From NCBI RefSeq assembly GCF_010915725.1, contig NZ_JAAIJR010000030.1, positions 1-51,446 of the forward strand: a stretch of DNA of 51,446 nucleotides. The letters are read 5' to 3'. Made by a program: the position numbers and the translations under genes. Under the pieces are notes generated by a model, which saw only the letters and a program-made list of their open reading frames with translations, made no database searches and was not told the origin of the DNA. The DNA is from Thiorhodococcus mannitoliphagus (lineage in GTDB: Bacteria > Pseudomonadota > Gammaproteobacteria > Chromatiales > Chromatiaceae). This document shows positions 15,545 to 24,209 of the stretch, piece by piece (positions within the stretch are counted from its first letter, which is position 1; each line of letters opens with the position of its first letter).

Positions 15545-16456
15545 TCAGTCCCCGCCTGGCGCGCGGTGCGCGATGCGGGTGCGGATGTCCGCCCAAGTGT
15601 CGACCAGGCCAACGCTGGCCAGCAGCAAGCTGACCTGCGGCATAAAGAAGACCAAGAGCACGTAGAGCCCCGCGAGCCAGCCATGGTGTAGGCCCCAGAA
15701 CCGGCCGAGGCAGTGAACGACCGCCAATCCCTGCAGCAGCATGAGCACGCCAAGCACAGGCATGAGGTCTGCAGCTGCGCCCCCGCCCCCCGCGACCATG
15801 ACCCATGCCAGCAGCATCAGGAAGAGCAGGCCAGCAAGGCGACCGATGGAAAGGCCGCGAAACTCCTGCCCAAAGCCACCGGGATTGTAGAGCTGTGCCT
15901 GCCACCAGCGGGCGATGAAGAGACTCAGTAGGTACTGCAGCACCAGTCCGGCCGCAAAGGCCCCGGTCATCCACTTGGACAACTGCTCGAACACGGCTCG
16001 ACTGGCATCGAGTTCGATCAAGCCATCCTTGACCAGGGACTCGCGCAAGGGCTCCATGAGCTGCTGCCAGTAGACCGAGGGATCTCCGACCAGCAGGTGC
16101 ACGACCATCACGATCACCAGGCCGCCCAAGCCAGCGAGCTGCGCGGTAAAGCCCAGTGCTCGCGTGGCGCGCAAGATGGCCGCGAGCCCCCAGATCGGGA
16201 TCCAGAGGACGACCGCAACGCCAATGGCAACGAGGGGGGCGCCAAGCGCAAGGGTCGAGATCAGGGCCGTCGCCAGCGCGGCAAGCGCGACGACGACGCC
16301 TCCCGCTCTGGGGCCGTTGCGCAGTGTCACCAGGCCCACCGCCCCGGAACTGATGAGACCGAAGAGCGGGAACAGCAGTGACAAGAGCGCGCTCGCAGTC
16401 ACAACCAAAGTCGCCTGCGAGTAGCCCCGCATGATGAAGCTGGCAATCGGCTTCAT
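15545..16456 (-). CDS. DUF2232 polytopic membrane protein
   Basis: A 303-residue integral membrane protein with about eight hydrophobic segments and few charged residues outside loops. Position between rpsR and rplI, length and topology match the DUF2232 (YybS-like) family often found at this spot in gammaproteobacteria. The function is unknown. ATG 16456 gives MKPIASFIMRGYSQATLVV. The gene ends 47 bp before rplI and starts 76 bp after rpsR, so it is probably cotranscribed with the ribosomal genes. Confidence 0.85.
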   Translation of the reverse strand: MKPIASFIMRGYSQATLVVTASALLSLLFPLFGLISSGAVGLVTLRNGPRAGGVVVALAALATALISTLALGAPLVAIGVAVVLWIPIWGLAAILRATRALGFTAQLAGLGGLVIVMVVHLLVGDPSVYWQQLMEPLRESLVKDGLIELDASRAVFEQLSKWMTGAFAAGLVLQYLLSLFIARWWQAQLYNPGGFGQEFRGLSIGRLAGLLFLMLLAWVMVAGGGGAAADLMPVLGVLMLLQGLAVVHCLGRFWGLHHGWLAGLYVLLVFFMPQVSLLLASVGLVDTWADIRTRIAHRAPGGD

Positions 16457-16532
16457 GGTCGTGACTCACGGCCGAGAGACGGTCTACTCAAAGCACCCGA
16501 GCGGCGGACCGCTCCCGTCTCGACGCTGGATC

Positions 16533-16757
16533 TCAGTGACCGTCGGTGTAAGGCAGAAGCGCCAAATACCGGGCGCGTTTGACGGCCTGTGCGAGCTGGC
16601 GCTGATATTTTGCCGAGGTCCCCGTGATACGGCTCGGCACGATCTTGCCGGACTCGCTGACGTAGGCCTTCAGTAGGTTGAGATCCTTGTAGTCGATCTC
16701 GGTAATGCCTTCGGCGGTAAAGCGGCAGTAGCGCTTGCGGCGAAAAAAGCGGGACAT
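16533..16757 (-). CDS. rpsR: 30S ribosomal protein S18
   Basis: 74 residues, typical of bS18. It begins [17 protein letters not shown] and contains [18 protein letters not shown] and the terminal [20 protein letters not shown] signature. It forms a heterodimer with S6 on the 30S platform. The gene starts 50 bp after rpsF with GGAGAG upstream. Confidence 0.98.
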   Translation of the reverse strand: MSRFFRRKRYCRFTAEGITEIDYKDLNLLKAYVSESGKIVPSRITGTSAKYQRQLAQAVKRARYLALLPYTDGH

Positions 16758-16807
16758 GGTTCTCTCCGTGGATAGAGCTTGAGGTGTTGCACTCGACCAA
16801 CGACGCG

Positions 16808-17206
16808 TCAGTCGTTGTCGTTCCTGGCACTGGACTCGCGACCTTCACTCGAATCGCCGTCGCTCCCTTCGGAGCGCTCACGCTCGTCGTTGCTCTTAGC
16901 GAGCGGCGACGGCTCAGTGACAGCGTTCTTGCGTTGGATAATCAGATTGCGCAGGACTGCGTCGTTGAAACGGAAGGTATTCTCAAGCTCGTCGATCGCC
17001 TCACGATCACATTCGACGTTCATCAGAATGTAGTGGGCCTTGTGCACCTTGTTGATCGGGTAAGCCAGCGGACGCCGCCCCCAATCCTCGATGCGATGGA
17101 CCACACCGCCGCGTTTCTCCAGACTGCCCTGATAACGCTCGACCATGCCGGCCACCTGCTCGCTCTGGCTCGGATGCACCAGAAAAACTACTTCGTAGTG
17201 TCGCAT
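16808..17206 (-). CDS. rpsF: 30S ribosomal protein S6
   Basis: 132 residues from [18 protein letters not shown], with [20 protein letters not shown] and a charged Ser/Glu-rich C-terminal tail, as in many gammaproteobacterial S6 proteins, where the tail is glutamylated by RimK in some species. ATG 17206 is preferred to the upstream in-frame start at 17254, because GGGAG lies 6 bp upstream and the family starts here. First gene of the rpsF-rpsR-DUF2232-rplI group. Confidence 0.97.
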   Translation of the reverse strand: MRHYEVVFLVHPSQSEQVAGMVERYQGSLEKRGGVVHRIEDWGRRPLAYPINKVHKAHYILMNVECDREAIDELENTFRFNDAVLRNLIIQRKNAVTEPSPLAKSNDERERSEGSDGDSSEGRESSARNDND

Positions 17207-17231
17207 TGCTGCTCCCTTCGGATTGGCAGCC
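17207..17231 (-). promoter_or_regulatory. Candidate S6:S18 leader hairpin over the rpsF ribosome binding site
   Basis: Immediately before the rpsF start, GCTGC and GCAGC (minus-strand sense) can pair and enclose CAATCCGAAGGGA, which holds both the Shine-Dalgarno GGGAG and a CCGAA sequence. A CCG-containing hairpin in rpsF leaders is known to bind the S6:S18 heterodimer for autoregulation. The resemblance is suggestive only. Confidence 0.35.
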
Positions 17232-17411
17232 TCCCGCGCAAGACGGTGAGGCAAGGAGTAACCCCTCGCTAAAGGGGTAATCGCCCATTATCTATTGCAA
17301 ACGACAGAAATGCAAAGTCTTGACTCAGGCCAGTTGCGCCGGCTTGCCCTGGAGGCGCCTCTGGACCACACTCACGGGTACATCAGCAATTTAGAATATT
17401 TGAGGACTCAA

Positions 17412-17897
17412 ATGAGCATAGAGCAAGACTTCGACTCGCTGCGCCGTTCTAGCTTGACCGCCAGCCTAGGCGACGAAGAGGTGTCCGCACTCGCCGGCAT
17501 CGCCTGCTGCCGGCGGCTTGCGGACCAAGAGATCCTGATCCACGAGGGCAAGATCGACAACAGCCTCCACGTCATTACAGAGGGCGCGATCGCCGTCACT
17601 CGCGAGATGGGCAAGGGCGACTACACCACCATTCACGTCCTCAGGACTGGCGATCTGGCCGGCGAAATGGGCTTCATCAGCGGTCAGCCGCATACGGCGA
17701 CCCTGAGATCGCTTGGGCGCACCCAGGTTTGCAGCTTCGAGCGGGAGGCATTCGAGCAGTTGCTGCCCGACCATCCTTGGCTGGTTTACCACGTCATGCA
17801 GAATATCGTGAAGGTGGGACAGGACATCTTGAGGCGGATGAACGCCCAACACGTTGAACTCACCAAGTACGTCAGCCGCTCTCACGCACTCTACTAA
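17412..17897 (+). CDS. Cyclic nucleotide-binding domain protein
   Basis: A 161-residue protein made of a single Crp-like cyclic nucleotide-binding beta-roll: LADQEILIHEGKIDNSLHVI, EGAIAVTREMGKGDYTTIHV, and the phosphate-binding-cassette region LRTGDLAGEMGFISGQPHTATLRS, then C-terminal helices. There is no helix-turn-helix domain, so it is not a standard Crp regulator; it may be a stand-alone sensor subunit. ATG 17412 (MSIEQDF) is preferred, with GAGG at 17402-17405; an upstream start at 17295 is possible. The MITE copy B lies 32 bp downstream of the stop. Confidence 0.88.
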   Translation: MSIEQDFDSLRRSSLTASLGDEEVSALAGIACCRRLADQEILIHEGKIDNSLHVITEGAIAVTREMGKGDYTTIHVLRTGDLAGEMGFISGQPHTATLRSLGRTQVCSFEREAFEQLLPDHPWLVYHVMQNIVKVGQDILRRMNAQHVELTKYVSRSHALY

Positions 17898-17929
17898 GCC
17901 GATTTCTGTCAAAGCTCATACCAGCTGAC

Positions 17930-18040
17930 CTCAACACCTATGGGTTTCCCGAAATCAACCGGAACAGCCGCTCCAAGCCTGCGTAGCCAGGCCATCCTGG
18001 CCGGGTTTGCCAGGGCTAGATAAAACCGATAGGTGGTGAG
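17930..18040 (-). mobile_element. MITE-like element, copy B (111 bp, inverted, internal deletion)
   Basis: Same ends as copies A and C in the opposite orientation, flanked by a perfect 9-bp target duplication CCAGCTGAC (17921-17929 and 18041-18049). Relative to copy A it has a 13-bp deletion that removes one arm of the AGGGCT hairpin, a TATGGG for TATCGG change in one terminal repeat and a few substitutions, so it is an older copy. Confidence 0.88.
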
Positions 18041-18154
18041 CCAGCTGACCAGCTGACTTGTCTGGAGGCCCGCCTTCCGTATCGCACCGGCGGCGCTCCT
18101 TGAAGGTGAACCTCAGATTCGGCGCCTGGGTGTGGGATTTCCCGACAATCGCCT

Positions 18155-18180
18155 GGGCTCGGGGTTCTAACCCCGGGCCC
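18155..18180. repeat. GC-rich hairpin between MITE copy B and the lipoprotein gene
   Basis: GGGCTCGGGGTT at 18155-18166 pairs with AACCCCGGGCCC at 18169-18180 (one T-G mismatch). There is no T run. It lies about 65 bp beyond the 3' end of the lipoprotein gene and could be a processed-end hairpin or REP-like sequence. Confidence 0.4.
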
Positions 18181-18246
18181 GAAACTAAAGAAAGCAAGGT
18201 ACGCTGAGGCGCGGGCAACCTGAGCCAAGGCATCTCCTAACGGAAG

Positions 18247-18735
18247 CTAGTTCTGGAGCGCGCGTGCCGCACCTTCCAGCCCCTGCTGCGCGCGCTCGAG
18301 GAGTTCGCGCCCCTGTTTCATCATCGCTTGCTTGATCGCCTGGGCGAGGCGCGGATTGCCGATGACCTCGCCGTTCAGACTCATACGGTAAGGCGATGTC
18401 GAATAGGCCGCCATGGGATTGGCCAGCGTGAGCGCGGTGTCATCGACAGCATCGTGCCGATAATGACAGGCCGCCTGCATCGCCTTGCGCGCGCCCCCAG
18501 TTCCCGCGGCATCGAAGCGCAAATGCACGATCAGCTCTTCCGACCGCCGCATCTCTGGACGCGCCTCCGTCCAAACCGGAGCCGCACCGCTCGGTAGCAG
18601 AGTCACCACCAAGTCTTTGCACAAGCCGATACGGACATCTTCGCCGGATCCCGAGCACCCCAGCGCCAGCAAGGTCACCGCCAAGACAACGGCGAGCCGC
18701 TTTGCCGCCTTCGACCAGGTCTTGTTTGAAGCCAT
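18247..18735 (-). CDS. Putative lipoprotein, unknown function
   Basis: 162 residues from ATG 18735 (MASNKTWSKAAKRLAVVL), which has GGGAG upstream. The N-terminus is a lipoprotein signal with lipobox LLALGC, so the mature protein would be lipid-modified at that Cys and anchored in a membrane. The mature part contains DVRIGLCKDLVVTLLP, CHYRHDAVDDTALTLANPM and a helical C-terminus. I do not recognise the family. The frame is open to 18837, but that extension has no good start signal. The neighbouring DUF2892 gene is divergent. Confidence 0.7.
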   Translation of the reverse strand: MASNKTWSKAAKRLAVVLAVTLLALGCSGSGEDVRIGLCKDLVVTLLPSGAAPVWTEARPEMRRSEELIVHLRFDAAGTGGARKAMQAACHYRHDAVDDTALTLANPMAAYSTSPYRMSLNGEVIGNPRLAQAIKQAMMKQGRELLERAQQGLEGAARALQN

Positions 18736-18937
18736 CTTCACTCCCATTCCCAAGGCGCCGGCGAGCAAACCAAGGCTGCCGACCGACAACATATCGCAAT
18801 CTCCACGACGGCGACCCTGAGTATAATGCGCGGGCACTTGACGACGGCAGTCATCCCACAGATTGGCTGCCGACCTCCGAGACGAGCCAAGCGCGTCTCC
18901 CGCCCCGAATCCTAGCCTTATCGAGAGGAGCTAATCT

Positions 18938-19150
18938 ATGGCCCTGAACAAGAATGTTGGCCCGATGGACAAGAACATCCGCTTGGCCGCCGCTGGCGTG
19001 CTCATTCTGGCCGGTCTCATGGTGTCCTCCGTCACCATGAAGGTGGTGCTAACGGTCGCCGGCCTGATCGTCCTCGCAACCGCCATCTTGGGGGTTTGCC
19101 TCGCCTACATCCCCTTCAGCATCAACACCAATAAAGACGCGGACAGCTGA
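18938..19150 (+). CDS. DUF2892 (YgaP-type) small membrane protein
   Basis: 70 residues with MDKNIRLAAAGVLILAGLM, a second hydrophobic helix (LTVAGLIVLATAILGVCLAY) and terminal IPFSINT, the signature of the DUF2892 family; in YgaP this two-helix unit anchors a rhodanese domain, here it stands alone. The start could be ATG 18938 (MALNKNVGP) with GAGGAG upstream, or the internal MDKN. Physiological role is unknown. A GC-rich hairpin TGGGGCGC/GCGCCCCA at 19161-19179 follows the stop and may mark the transcript end. Confidence 0.9.
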   Translation: MALNKNVGPMDKNIRLAAAGVLILAGLMVSSVTMKVVLTVAGLIVLATAILGVCLAYIPFSINTNKDADS

Positions 19151-19223
19151 CCTGGCTTACTGGGGCGCCCTGCGCCCCACCCCCCTCAACGACGCGAGCC
19201 CCAGGCCTCCGCAGATTCGAACG

Positions 19224-19802
19224 TCAACCTGCAAACGACCCAAGGAGTTCCTCGTAGCGCGCCTTGAAGGCTTGCTGGCGCAACCGCGATGCCTCTTCCT
19301 CGCTGCCGAGCGTCGGGGAGTCCCGCCAAGCACCCGAAGCCTGGTCGAGCACAGAAAAGCGGTAGCCCCGACCCACCTTGAAGACCTGGGTCACATCCTG
19401 CCCCGCCCGCTCCATAGCCTCAAGCTTACTCATGCCCGCAGAACTCGACTGAGCTGCGCGCGAAGGGCTCGGCCGGGACTCGGCAATGATGAAGGCGTTA
19501 TTCTGAATCTCACCTTGGACGTCCAGTTCCACTGACTCGACCCCAGGCAGCCGTGCCAGGATATAACCCGCCATGAGCAGCCCGAGCTTCTCATTCTCGG
19601 TCTCGAGCGCGGTCAGCAGCTTGTCCGCCACGATCTGGCAGCGCTGCATGCGATCTGGCGCATCGACCCACTCACGGCTCATCTGCCAGCCGGCATCCAT
19701 ATCCTTGTCGAGCTGATCGAAGTACCCGCCCGCCTGCGCGACGAGCGAATCCGGCACGTTGAGCTGGTAGACCTGATCGTCGATGATCGCGTTGAGGATC
19801 AT
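19224..19802 (-). CDS. Conserved-looking hypothetical protein
   Basis: 192 residues; I do not recognise a named family. The N-terminal half is helical and acidic (MILNAIIDDQVYQLNVPDS, YFDQLDKDMDAGWQM, IVADKLLTALETENEKLG), and the C-terminal half contains a short basic, beta-like segment (GQDVTQVFKVGRGYRFSVLD). No signal peptide or membrane segment, so probably cytosolic. Codon use matches the surroundings and the start ATG is clean. It diverges from the dioxygenase gene at 19997, sharing a promoter region of about 190 bp. Confidence 0.7.
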   Translation of the reverse strand: MILNAIIDDQVYQLNVPDSLVAQAGGYFDQLDKDMDAGWQMSREWVDAPDRMQRCQIVADKLLTALETENEKLGLLMAGYILARLPGVESVELDVQGEIQNNAFIIAESRPSPSRAAQSSSAGMSKLEAMERAGQDVTQVFKVGRGYRFSVLDQASGAWRDSPTLGSEEEASRLRQQAFKARYEELLGSFAG

Positions 19803-19996
19803 GTGGCGCCTCCAAATCCTGGTTGTCTTGACATGTATCAGTAGATTCCGATTCTCCTATGTTACGTCAAGCCTCTCCAGACCGGGTCCGCCTTGCGGAC
19901 CGCATCTCTCTGCAGAGACGCTATGGTTCGGCGCGGAGACCGAAGCAACTGCCGCGCATCGCAGGCCCGTCCCGCCCAACCTAGGAGACTCAAGTC

Positions 19997-20671
19997 ATGC
20001 TGCTCACCATCCCAGATCTCCTGAACGCCGCACAGCTCGACAAGATCCACGAGACCCTCGCCGACGCCCCCTTCATCGACGGCAAGGCCACCGCCGGCTT
20101 CGCGGCTTCACGCGTCAAGCGCAACGAAGAGCTGCGTCCAGACCCGGAGCGCATGCAGCGCCTGATCCGCATCCTCATGGCGAGTCTCGGCCACAACGAG
20201 CACTTCCGCCTCGGCGTGCTACCGCACAGGGTGTCCGACCCCATCTTTGCCCGCTACACGCCTGGCATGGCCTATGGCGAGCACGTCGACGATCCCATCA
20301 TGGGCGCGGGCGGGCCACGCTTTCGCACGGATGTTTCAATGACCGTCTTTCTCAACGCCCCGGACACCTACGAGGGCGGCGAGCTGGTCATTCGCACGAC
20401 GTTTGGTGACAAGCGCGTCAAGCTGCCCCCCGGGCATGCGGTCGTCTATCCCTCCTCAAGCCTGCACCAGGTCGCCGAGGTTCGGTCCGGCACGCGGTTG
20501 GTCGCGCTTGCCTGGATTCAGAGCTATGTGCGTGACCCCGCCCGTCGAGAGCTGCTTTATGAGCTGGGCCTTGCGCGGGAGCAGTTGCTCAAGGAGGCGG
20601 CCGGGACCGCAAAGAGCGGCTATGTCGACCGTTCCTACGCCAACCTACTGAGGATGTGGAGCGACCTCTGA
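19997..20671 (+). CDS. piuC: PKHD-type Fe(II)/2-oxoglutarate-dependent hydroxylase (PiuC-like)
   Basis: 224 residues of the Fe(II)-dependent oxygenase superfamily. The iron-binding HxD motif is in YGEHVDDPIM, the distal His in PSSSLHQVAEV and the 2-oxoglutarate-binding Arg in SGTRLVALAWIQS. FRTDVSMTVFLNAPDTYEGG and the C-terminal LRMWSDL match PiuC/YbiX-type proteins, which are often linked to iron-regulated receptors; none is visible here. Cytosolic; the substrate is unknown. AGGAG lies upstream of ATG 19997. Confidence 0.92.
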   Translation: MLLTIPDLLNAAQLDKIHETLADAPFIDGKATAGFAASRVKRNEELRPDPERMQRLIRILMASLGHNEHFRLGVLPHRVSDPIFARYTPGMAYGEHVDDPIMGAGGPRFRTDVSMTVFLNAPDTYEGGELVIRTTFGDKRVKLPPGHAVVYPSSSLHQVAEVRSGTRLVALAWIQSYVRDPARRELLYELGLAREQLLKEAAGTAKSGYVDRSYANLLRMWSDL

Positions 20672-20907
20672 GCTGCGACACTCCGAGGCCGGCAGATCAG
20701 GCCGCCAGCAAGCTGGCTCATGCCAAGCACCAGAGCAATCGGAGCCAAGACGGCAGGCGTCACCCGACTGAACAAGCGCTCGAGGAACGACTGGCGGAGA
20801 CACCAAGCCCGGCGCCCTCTCATGGCTCGCCCGGCCTCCGCGCCCATCTCCCCGGCCAGCCACTGTATGGCTAAAATCCGCGGATCATTGATTCGGAGGT
20901 CTGCAAA

Positions 20908-21468
20908 ATGCCTGTCTACGAGTTCTATTGTCCCGACTGTCACAGGATCTACAGCTTCTTCTCGCGCCGCGTCGACACGGAAACACGCCCCCAGTGCCCC
21001 AGCTGCGGCAAACCCGAGCTGGACCGCCAGGCAAGCCTCTTTGCCATCAGCTCAGGACGCGCGGAAAGCGACGACGCGGCCGGAGACGACGCCCTACCGG
21101 CCGGCATGGACGAGGAGAAGCTGATGAGCGCAATGGCCTCCATGGCCGGCGAACTCGAGCACCTCGACGATGAAGACCCCAAGCAGGCCGCTCAGGTCAT
21201 GCGCAAGCTCTTCCAGGCCAGCGGCCTCAAGATGGGGGACGCCATGTCCGAGGCCATCCGGCGCATGGAGGCAGGCGAGGACCCCGATCAAATCGATGCC
21301 GAACTCGGCGACGTGCTCGAGGAGGAAGCCCCCTTCTCGGCCGGCGGCAGCCGCACCAGTGTCGAAGCGCTGAAGCAGATGCGTCGCGACCTGCTGCCAC
21401 CCCAACGCGACAGCGCCTGGTATCCACTCCACGGCCAGGAGCCCACTCAAGAGGCACCCCGGGACTGA
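20908..21468 (+). CDS. FmdB-family zinc ribbon protein
   Basis: 186 residues. The N-terminal FmdB domain begins MPVYEFYCPDCHRIYSFFSR and has paired cysteines CPDC and CPSC, forming a zinc ribbon. The rest is an acidic, helical extension (MDEEKLMSAMASMAGELEHL, then MRKLFQASGLKMGDAMSEA and EEEAPFS) absent from minimal FmdB proteins. FmdB was named from the formamidase operon and is a putative regulator; this longer form's role is not known. GGAGG upstream of ATG 20908. Confidence 0.85.
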   Translation: MPVYEFYCPDCHRIYSFFSRRVDTETRPQCPSCGKPELDRQASLFAISSGRAESDDAAGDDALPAGMDEEKLMSAMASMAGELEHLDDEDPKQAAQVMRKLFQASGLKMGDAMSEAIRRMEAGEDPDQIDAELGDVLEEEAPFSAGGSRTSVEALKQMRRDLLPPQRDSAWYPLHGQEPTQEAPRD

Positions 21469-21578
21469 GTCACGCCAACCTCGCGAGCAGCTCCGCCCAA
21501 TACGGCCGCCGCTGTCTCCGTGCTACACTCGGTGGTCAACAGATCCAGACCTCCACACCTCCGACCATCGGCAAGGAC

Positions 21579-22118
21579 ATGACCAGGCAGAAGACCTATC
21601 TCGTGATCTCCGCACTGGGTGAAGATCATCCGGGCATCGTCAACCAGCTCTCCAAGGCCGTGCTCGAGCACGATTGCAACATTGAGGACAGCCGCATGGC
21701 GGTCCTGGGCGGAGAGTTCGCCGCGATGCTGCTCGTCGAGGGCAAGTGGAACACCCTAGCCAAGATCGAGAATGCGCTGCCCGAGCTGGAACGCCAGCTC
21801 GGCATGATCATCGTCTCCAAGCGCACCGGCCAGCGCACGACCGAGGGCAACCTGCTGCCCTACGCCATCGATGTCGTCTCCATGGATCATCCGGGCATCG
21901 TCAACAACCTGGCTGGGTTCTTCGCCGAGCGCAACATCAACATCGAGGACATGGCCACCAGCACCTATGCCGCAGCCCACACGGGAACCCCCATGTTCTC
22001 GGTGCACATGACGATCGGCATTCCAGCCGACGTGCACATCGCGGCCTTGCGCGAGGAGTTCATGGATTACTGCGACGGCCTGAACCTGGATGCCGTCCTG
22101 GAGCCGCTCAAGAGCTGA
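21579..22118 (+). CDS. gcvR: Glycine cleavage system regulator GcvR (tandem ACT domains)
   Basis: 179 residues with two ACT domains: LVISALGEDHPGIVNQLSKA and IDVVSMDHPGIVNNLAGFFA both carry the typical ligand-binding DHPGIV turn. This matches GcvR, which in E. coli binds glycine and controls GcvA, the activator of the glycine cleavage operon. It is followed by bcp, a neighbour of gcvR in many gammaproteobacteria, including E. coli. The start follows AAGGAC. Confidence 0.9.
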   Translation: MTRQKTYLVISALGEDHPGIVNQLSKAVLEHDCNIEDSRMAVLGGEFAAMLLVEGKWNTLAKIENALPELERQLGMIIVSKRTGQRTTEGNLLPYAIDVVSMDHPGIVNNLAGFFAERNINIEDMATSTYAAAHTGTPMFSVHMTIGIPADVHIAALREEFMDYCDGLNLDAVLEPLKS

Positions 22119-22222
22119 GTCAGCGCATCGGTCTTCCTTAGAAAAACCCTGGTCGTCCCCACATTGGAGATCGATTCAGCGAACCCTCAATCGCTGTTCG
22201 ACAGTCGACTGCATCGGAGACA

Positions 22223-22702
22223 ATGACCATGACATTGAAGACCGGCGAGACCATTCCTGACATCGAACTCCCCGCTACCGGCGACAAGACCGTCAAGCTC
22301 TCGGACTATCGCGGCAAGTGCCTCGTCCTCTACTTCTACCCCAAGGCCAGCACCCCGGGCTGCACCCAGGAAGGACAGGACTTCCGCGATGCCATGGCTG
22401 CCTTCACCGCCGCGAACACCCAGATCCTCGGCGCCTCCCGGGATGGCATCAAGGCGCAGGAGAACTTCAAGGCCAAGCAGGCCTTCCCCTTCGACCTCCT
22501 GTCCGACAAGGAAGAAGTGCTGTGCAAGGCCTTCGACGTCATCAAGCTCAAGAAGATGTATGGCAAGGAGAGCCTCGGCGTGGAGCGCAGCACCTTCCTC
22601 ATCGACGCGGACGGCGTACTGCGCCAGGAGTGGCGTGGCGTCAAGGTCAAGGGGCACGTGGAGGAAGTCCTCGCGGCCGCTCAAGCGCTGAGCACCGGCT
22701 AG
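22223..22702 (+). CDS. bcp: Peroxiredoxin Bcp (BCP/PrxQ family), without the CP+5 resolving Cys
   Basis: 159 residues of the thioredoxin-fold BCP/PrxQ group, which reduces hydroperoxides. The peroxidatic Cys is C47 in YPKASTPGCTQEGQDFRD. In E. coli Bcp the resolving Cys is five residues later; here that position is Gln52, leaving only C33 and C101 besides C47. It may use C101 or act as a 1-Cys enzyme. Start: ATG 22223 (MTMTLKTGE), with the second ATG at 22229 equally close to GGAG. Located between gcvR and the PIN-PhoH gene. Confidence 0.94.
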   Translation: MTMTLKTGETIPDIELPATGDKTVKLSDYRGKCLVLYFYPKASTPGCTQEGQDFRDAMAAFTAANTQILGASRDGIKAQENFKAKQAFPFDLLSDKEEVLCKAFDVIKLKKMYGKESLGVERSTFLIDADGVLRQEWRGVKVKGHVEEVLAAAQALSTG

Positions 22703-22784
22703 CTCCAGTCCAGCGTCACAACATGGCCGGCCTGGCACCCCGGCCCACCCACCCCGCCCGGCACAGCGTCTGCCCAGAAGCCCA

Positions 22785-24203
22785 ATGATCAAACGCGAAA
22801 ACGACAAGCCCTGCCTCTTCGTCCTTGACACCAACGTGCTCATGCACGACCCCACCGCCCTCTTCCGCTTCCAGGAGCACGACGTCTTTCTGCCGATGGT
22901 GGTTCTCGAAGAACTCGACCGGGCCAAAAAGGGCATGTCGGAGGTCGCCCGCAATGTCCGCCAGGTCAGCCGCTTCCTCGACCAACTCATGAGCAATGCG
23001 GACAAAGAGGAGATCGACGCCGGGCTGCCGATCGGACCAGCCTCCAGCACCGGGGGCGGCATCATCGCCCCGGCGAGCGGGCGTCTCTTCTTCCAGACCG
23101 AGATTCTGACACTCAAGCTGCCCCAATCCTTGCCGGGCACCATCGCGGACAACAACATCCTCGGCACCGCGCAGGCGCTGCGCGAGGCGCGCACCGACCG
23201 CCAGGTCATCATCGTCTCCAAAGACATCAACCTGCGCATCAAAGCGGCGGTGCTGGGGATCCCCGCCGAGGACTACTCCAACGATCAAGTCCTGGATGAC
23301 GCAGCCCTCCTCTACACCGGGCTCGAGGTGCTGCCCGATGATTTCTGGGAGCGCCATGAAAAGACCGTGGACGCCTGGAAAGAGGAAGGCCGAACCTTCT
23401 ATCGAGTCGCCGGCCCAGATCTCGTCGACTGGTACACGGCTGAGTGCATCGCCCTGGGTGACGACGGCGCCTTCGAGGCCATGGTGCGAGAGAAGCGCTC
23501 CGAGACCGAGGCCATCATCGAGCTGGTAGACGACTATCGCCAGTCGCGTCGCAACGTGTGGGGCATCAACGCGCGCAACCGCGAGCAGAACTTCGCGCTG
23601 AACATGCTGATGAATCCCGAGCTGGATTTCGTCACCCTGCTCGGTGCCGCGGGCACCGGCAAGACGCTGCTCGCCTTGGCGGCAGGGCTGGCCCAGGTAC
23701 TGGACCGCAATCTCTATCGCGAGATCATCATGACTCGGGTCACTGTACCCGTGGGTGAGGACATCGGCTTCCTGCCGGGGACGGAAGAAGAAAAGATGAC
23801 GCCCTGGATGGGCGCGCTCATGGACAACCTGGAGGTCCTGACGCAGCCCGAGGGCGGCGACTGGGGCCGGGCCGCAACCAACGACCTCATCCGCAGCCGC
23901 ATCCGCATCTCCTCGCTCAACTTCATGCGCGGCCGGACCTTCCTGAACAAGTACATCATCTTGGACGAGGCGCAGAACCTCACCGCCAAGCAGATGAAGA
24001 CGCTCGTCACCCGCGCCGGACCCGGCACCAAGTTCGTCTGTCTCGGCAACATCAGCCAGATCGACACGCCTTATCTGACGGAGACCACCTCCGGTCTGAC
24101 CTATGTCGTCGATCGCTTCAAGCACTGGCCGCACAGCGGGCACATCACCCTGATGCGCGGCGAGCGCTCGCGCCTCGCGGATTTCGCCTCGCAGGAACTC
24201 TAA
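22785..24203 (+). CDS. PIN-PhoH fusion protein (PhoH2 type)
   Basis: 472 residues. An N-terminal PIN ribonuclease domain (FVLDTNVLMHDPTAL, VVLEELDRAKKG, DNNILGTAQALREA, VSKDINLRIKA carry its acidic residues) precedes a PhoH ATPase/helicase domain with Walker A LLGAAGTGKTLLALA and Walker B YIILDEAQNLT. PhoH2-type proteins are ATP-driven RNA helicase/ribonucleases in characterised bacterial members. It is followed 6 bp later by an uncharacterised gene on the same strand. Confidence 0.94.
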   Translation: MIKRENDKPCLFVLDTNVLMHDPTALFRFQEHDVFLPMVVLEELDRAKKGMSEVARNVRQVSRFLDQLMSNADKEEIDAGLPIGPASSTGGGIIAPASGRLFFQTEILTLKLPQSLPGTIADNNILGTAQALREARTDRQVIIVSKDINLRIKAAVLGIPAEDYSNDQVLDDAALLYTGLEVLPDDFWERHEKTVDAWKEEGRTFYRVAGPDLVDWYTAECIALGDDGAFEAMVREKRSETEAIIELVDDYRQSRRNVWGINARNREQNFALNMLMNPELDFVTLLGAAGTGKTLLALAAGLAQVLDRNLYREIIMTRVTVPVGEDIGFLPGTEEEKMTPWMGALMDNLEVLTQPEGGDWGRAATNDLIRSRIRISSLNFMRGRTFLNKYIILDEAQNLTAKQMKTLVTRAGPGTKFVCLGNISQIDTPYLTETTSGLTYVVDRFKHWPHSGHITLMRGERSRLADFASQEL

Positions 24204-24209
24204 GCACAG

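Noticed and set aside
20635-20943. A 102-codon minus-strand frame between the PiuC-like and FmdB genes
   Set aside because: It overlaps both neighbouring genes, lacks a ribosome binding site and shows no family features; only a short hydrophobic stretch makes it look protein-like.
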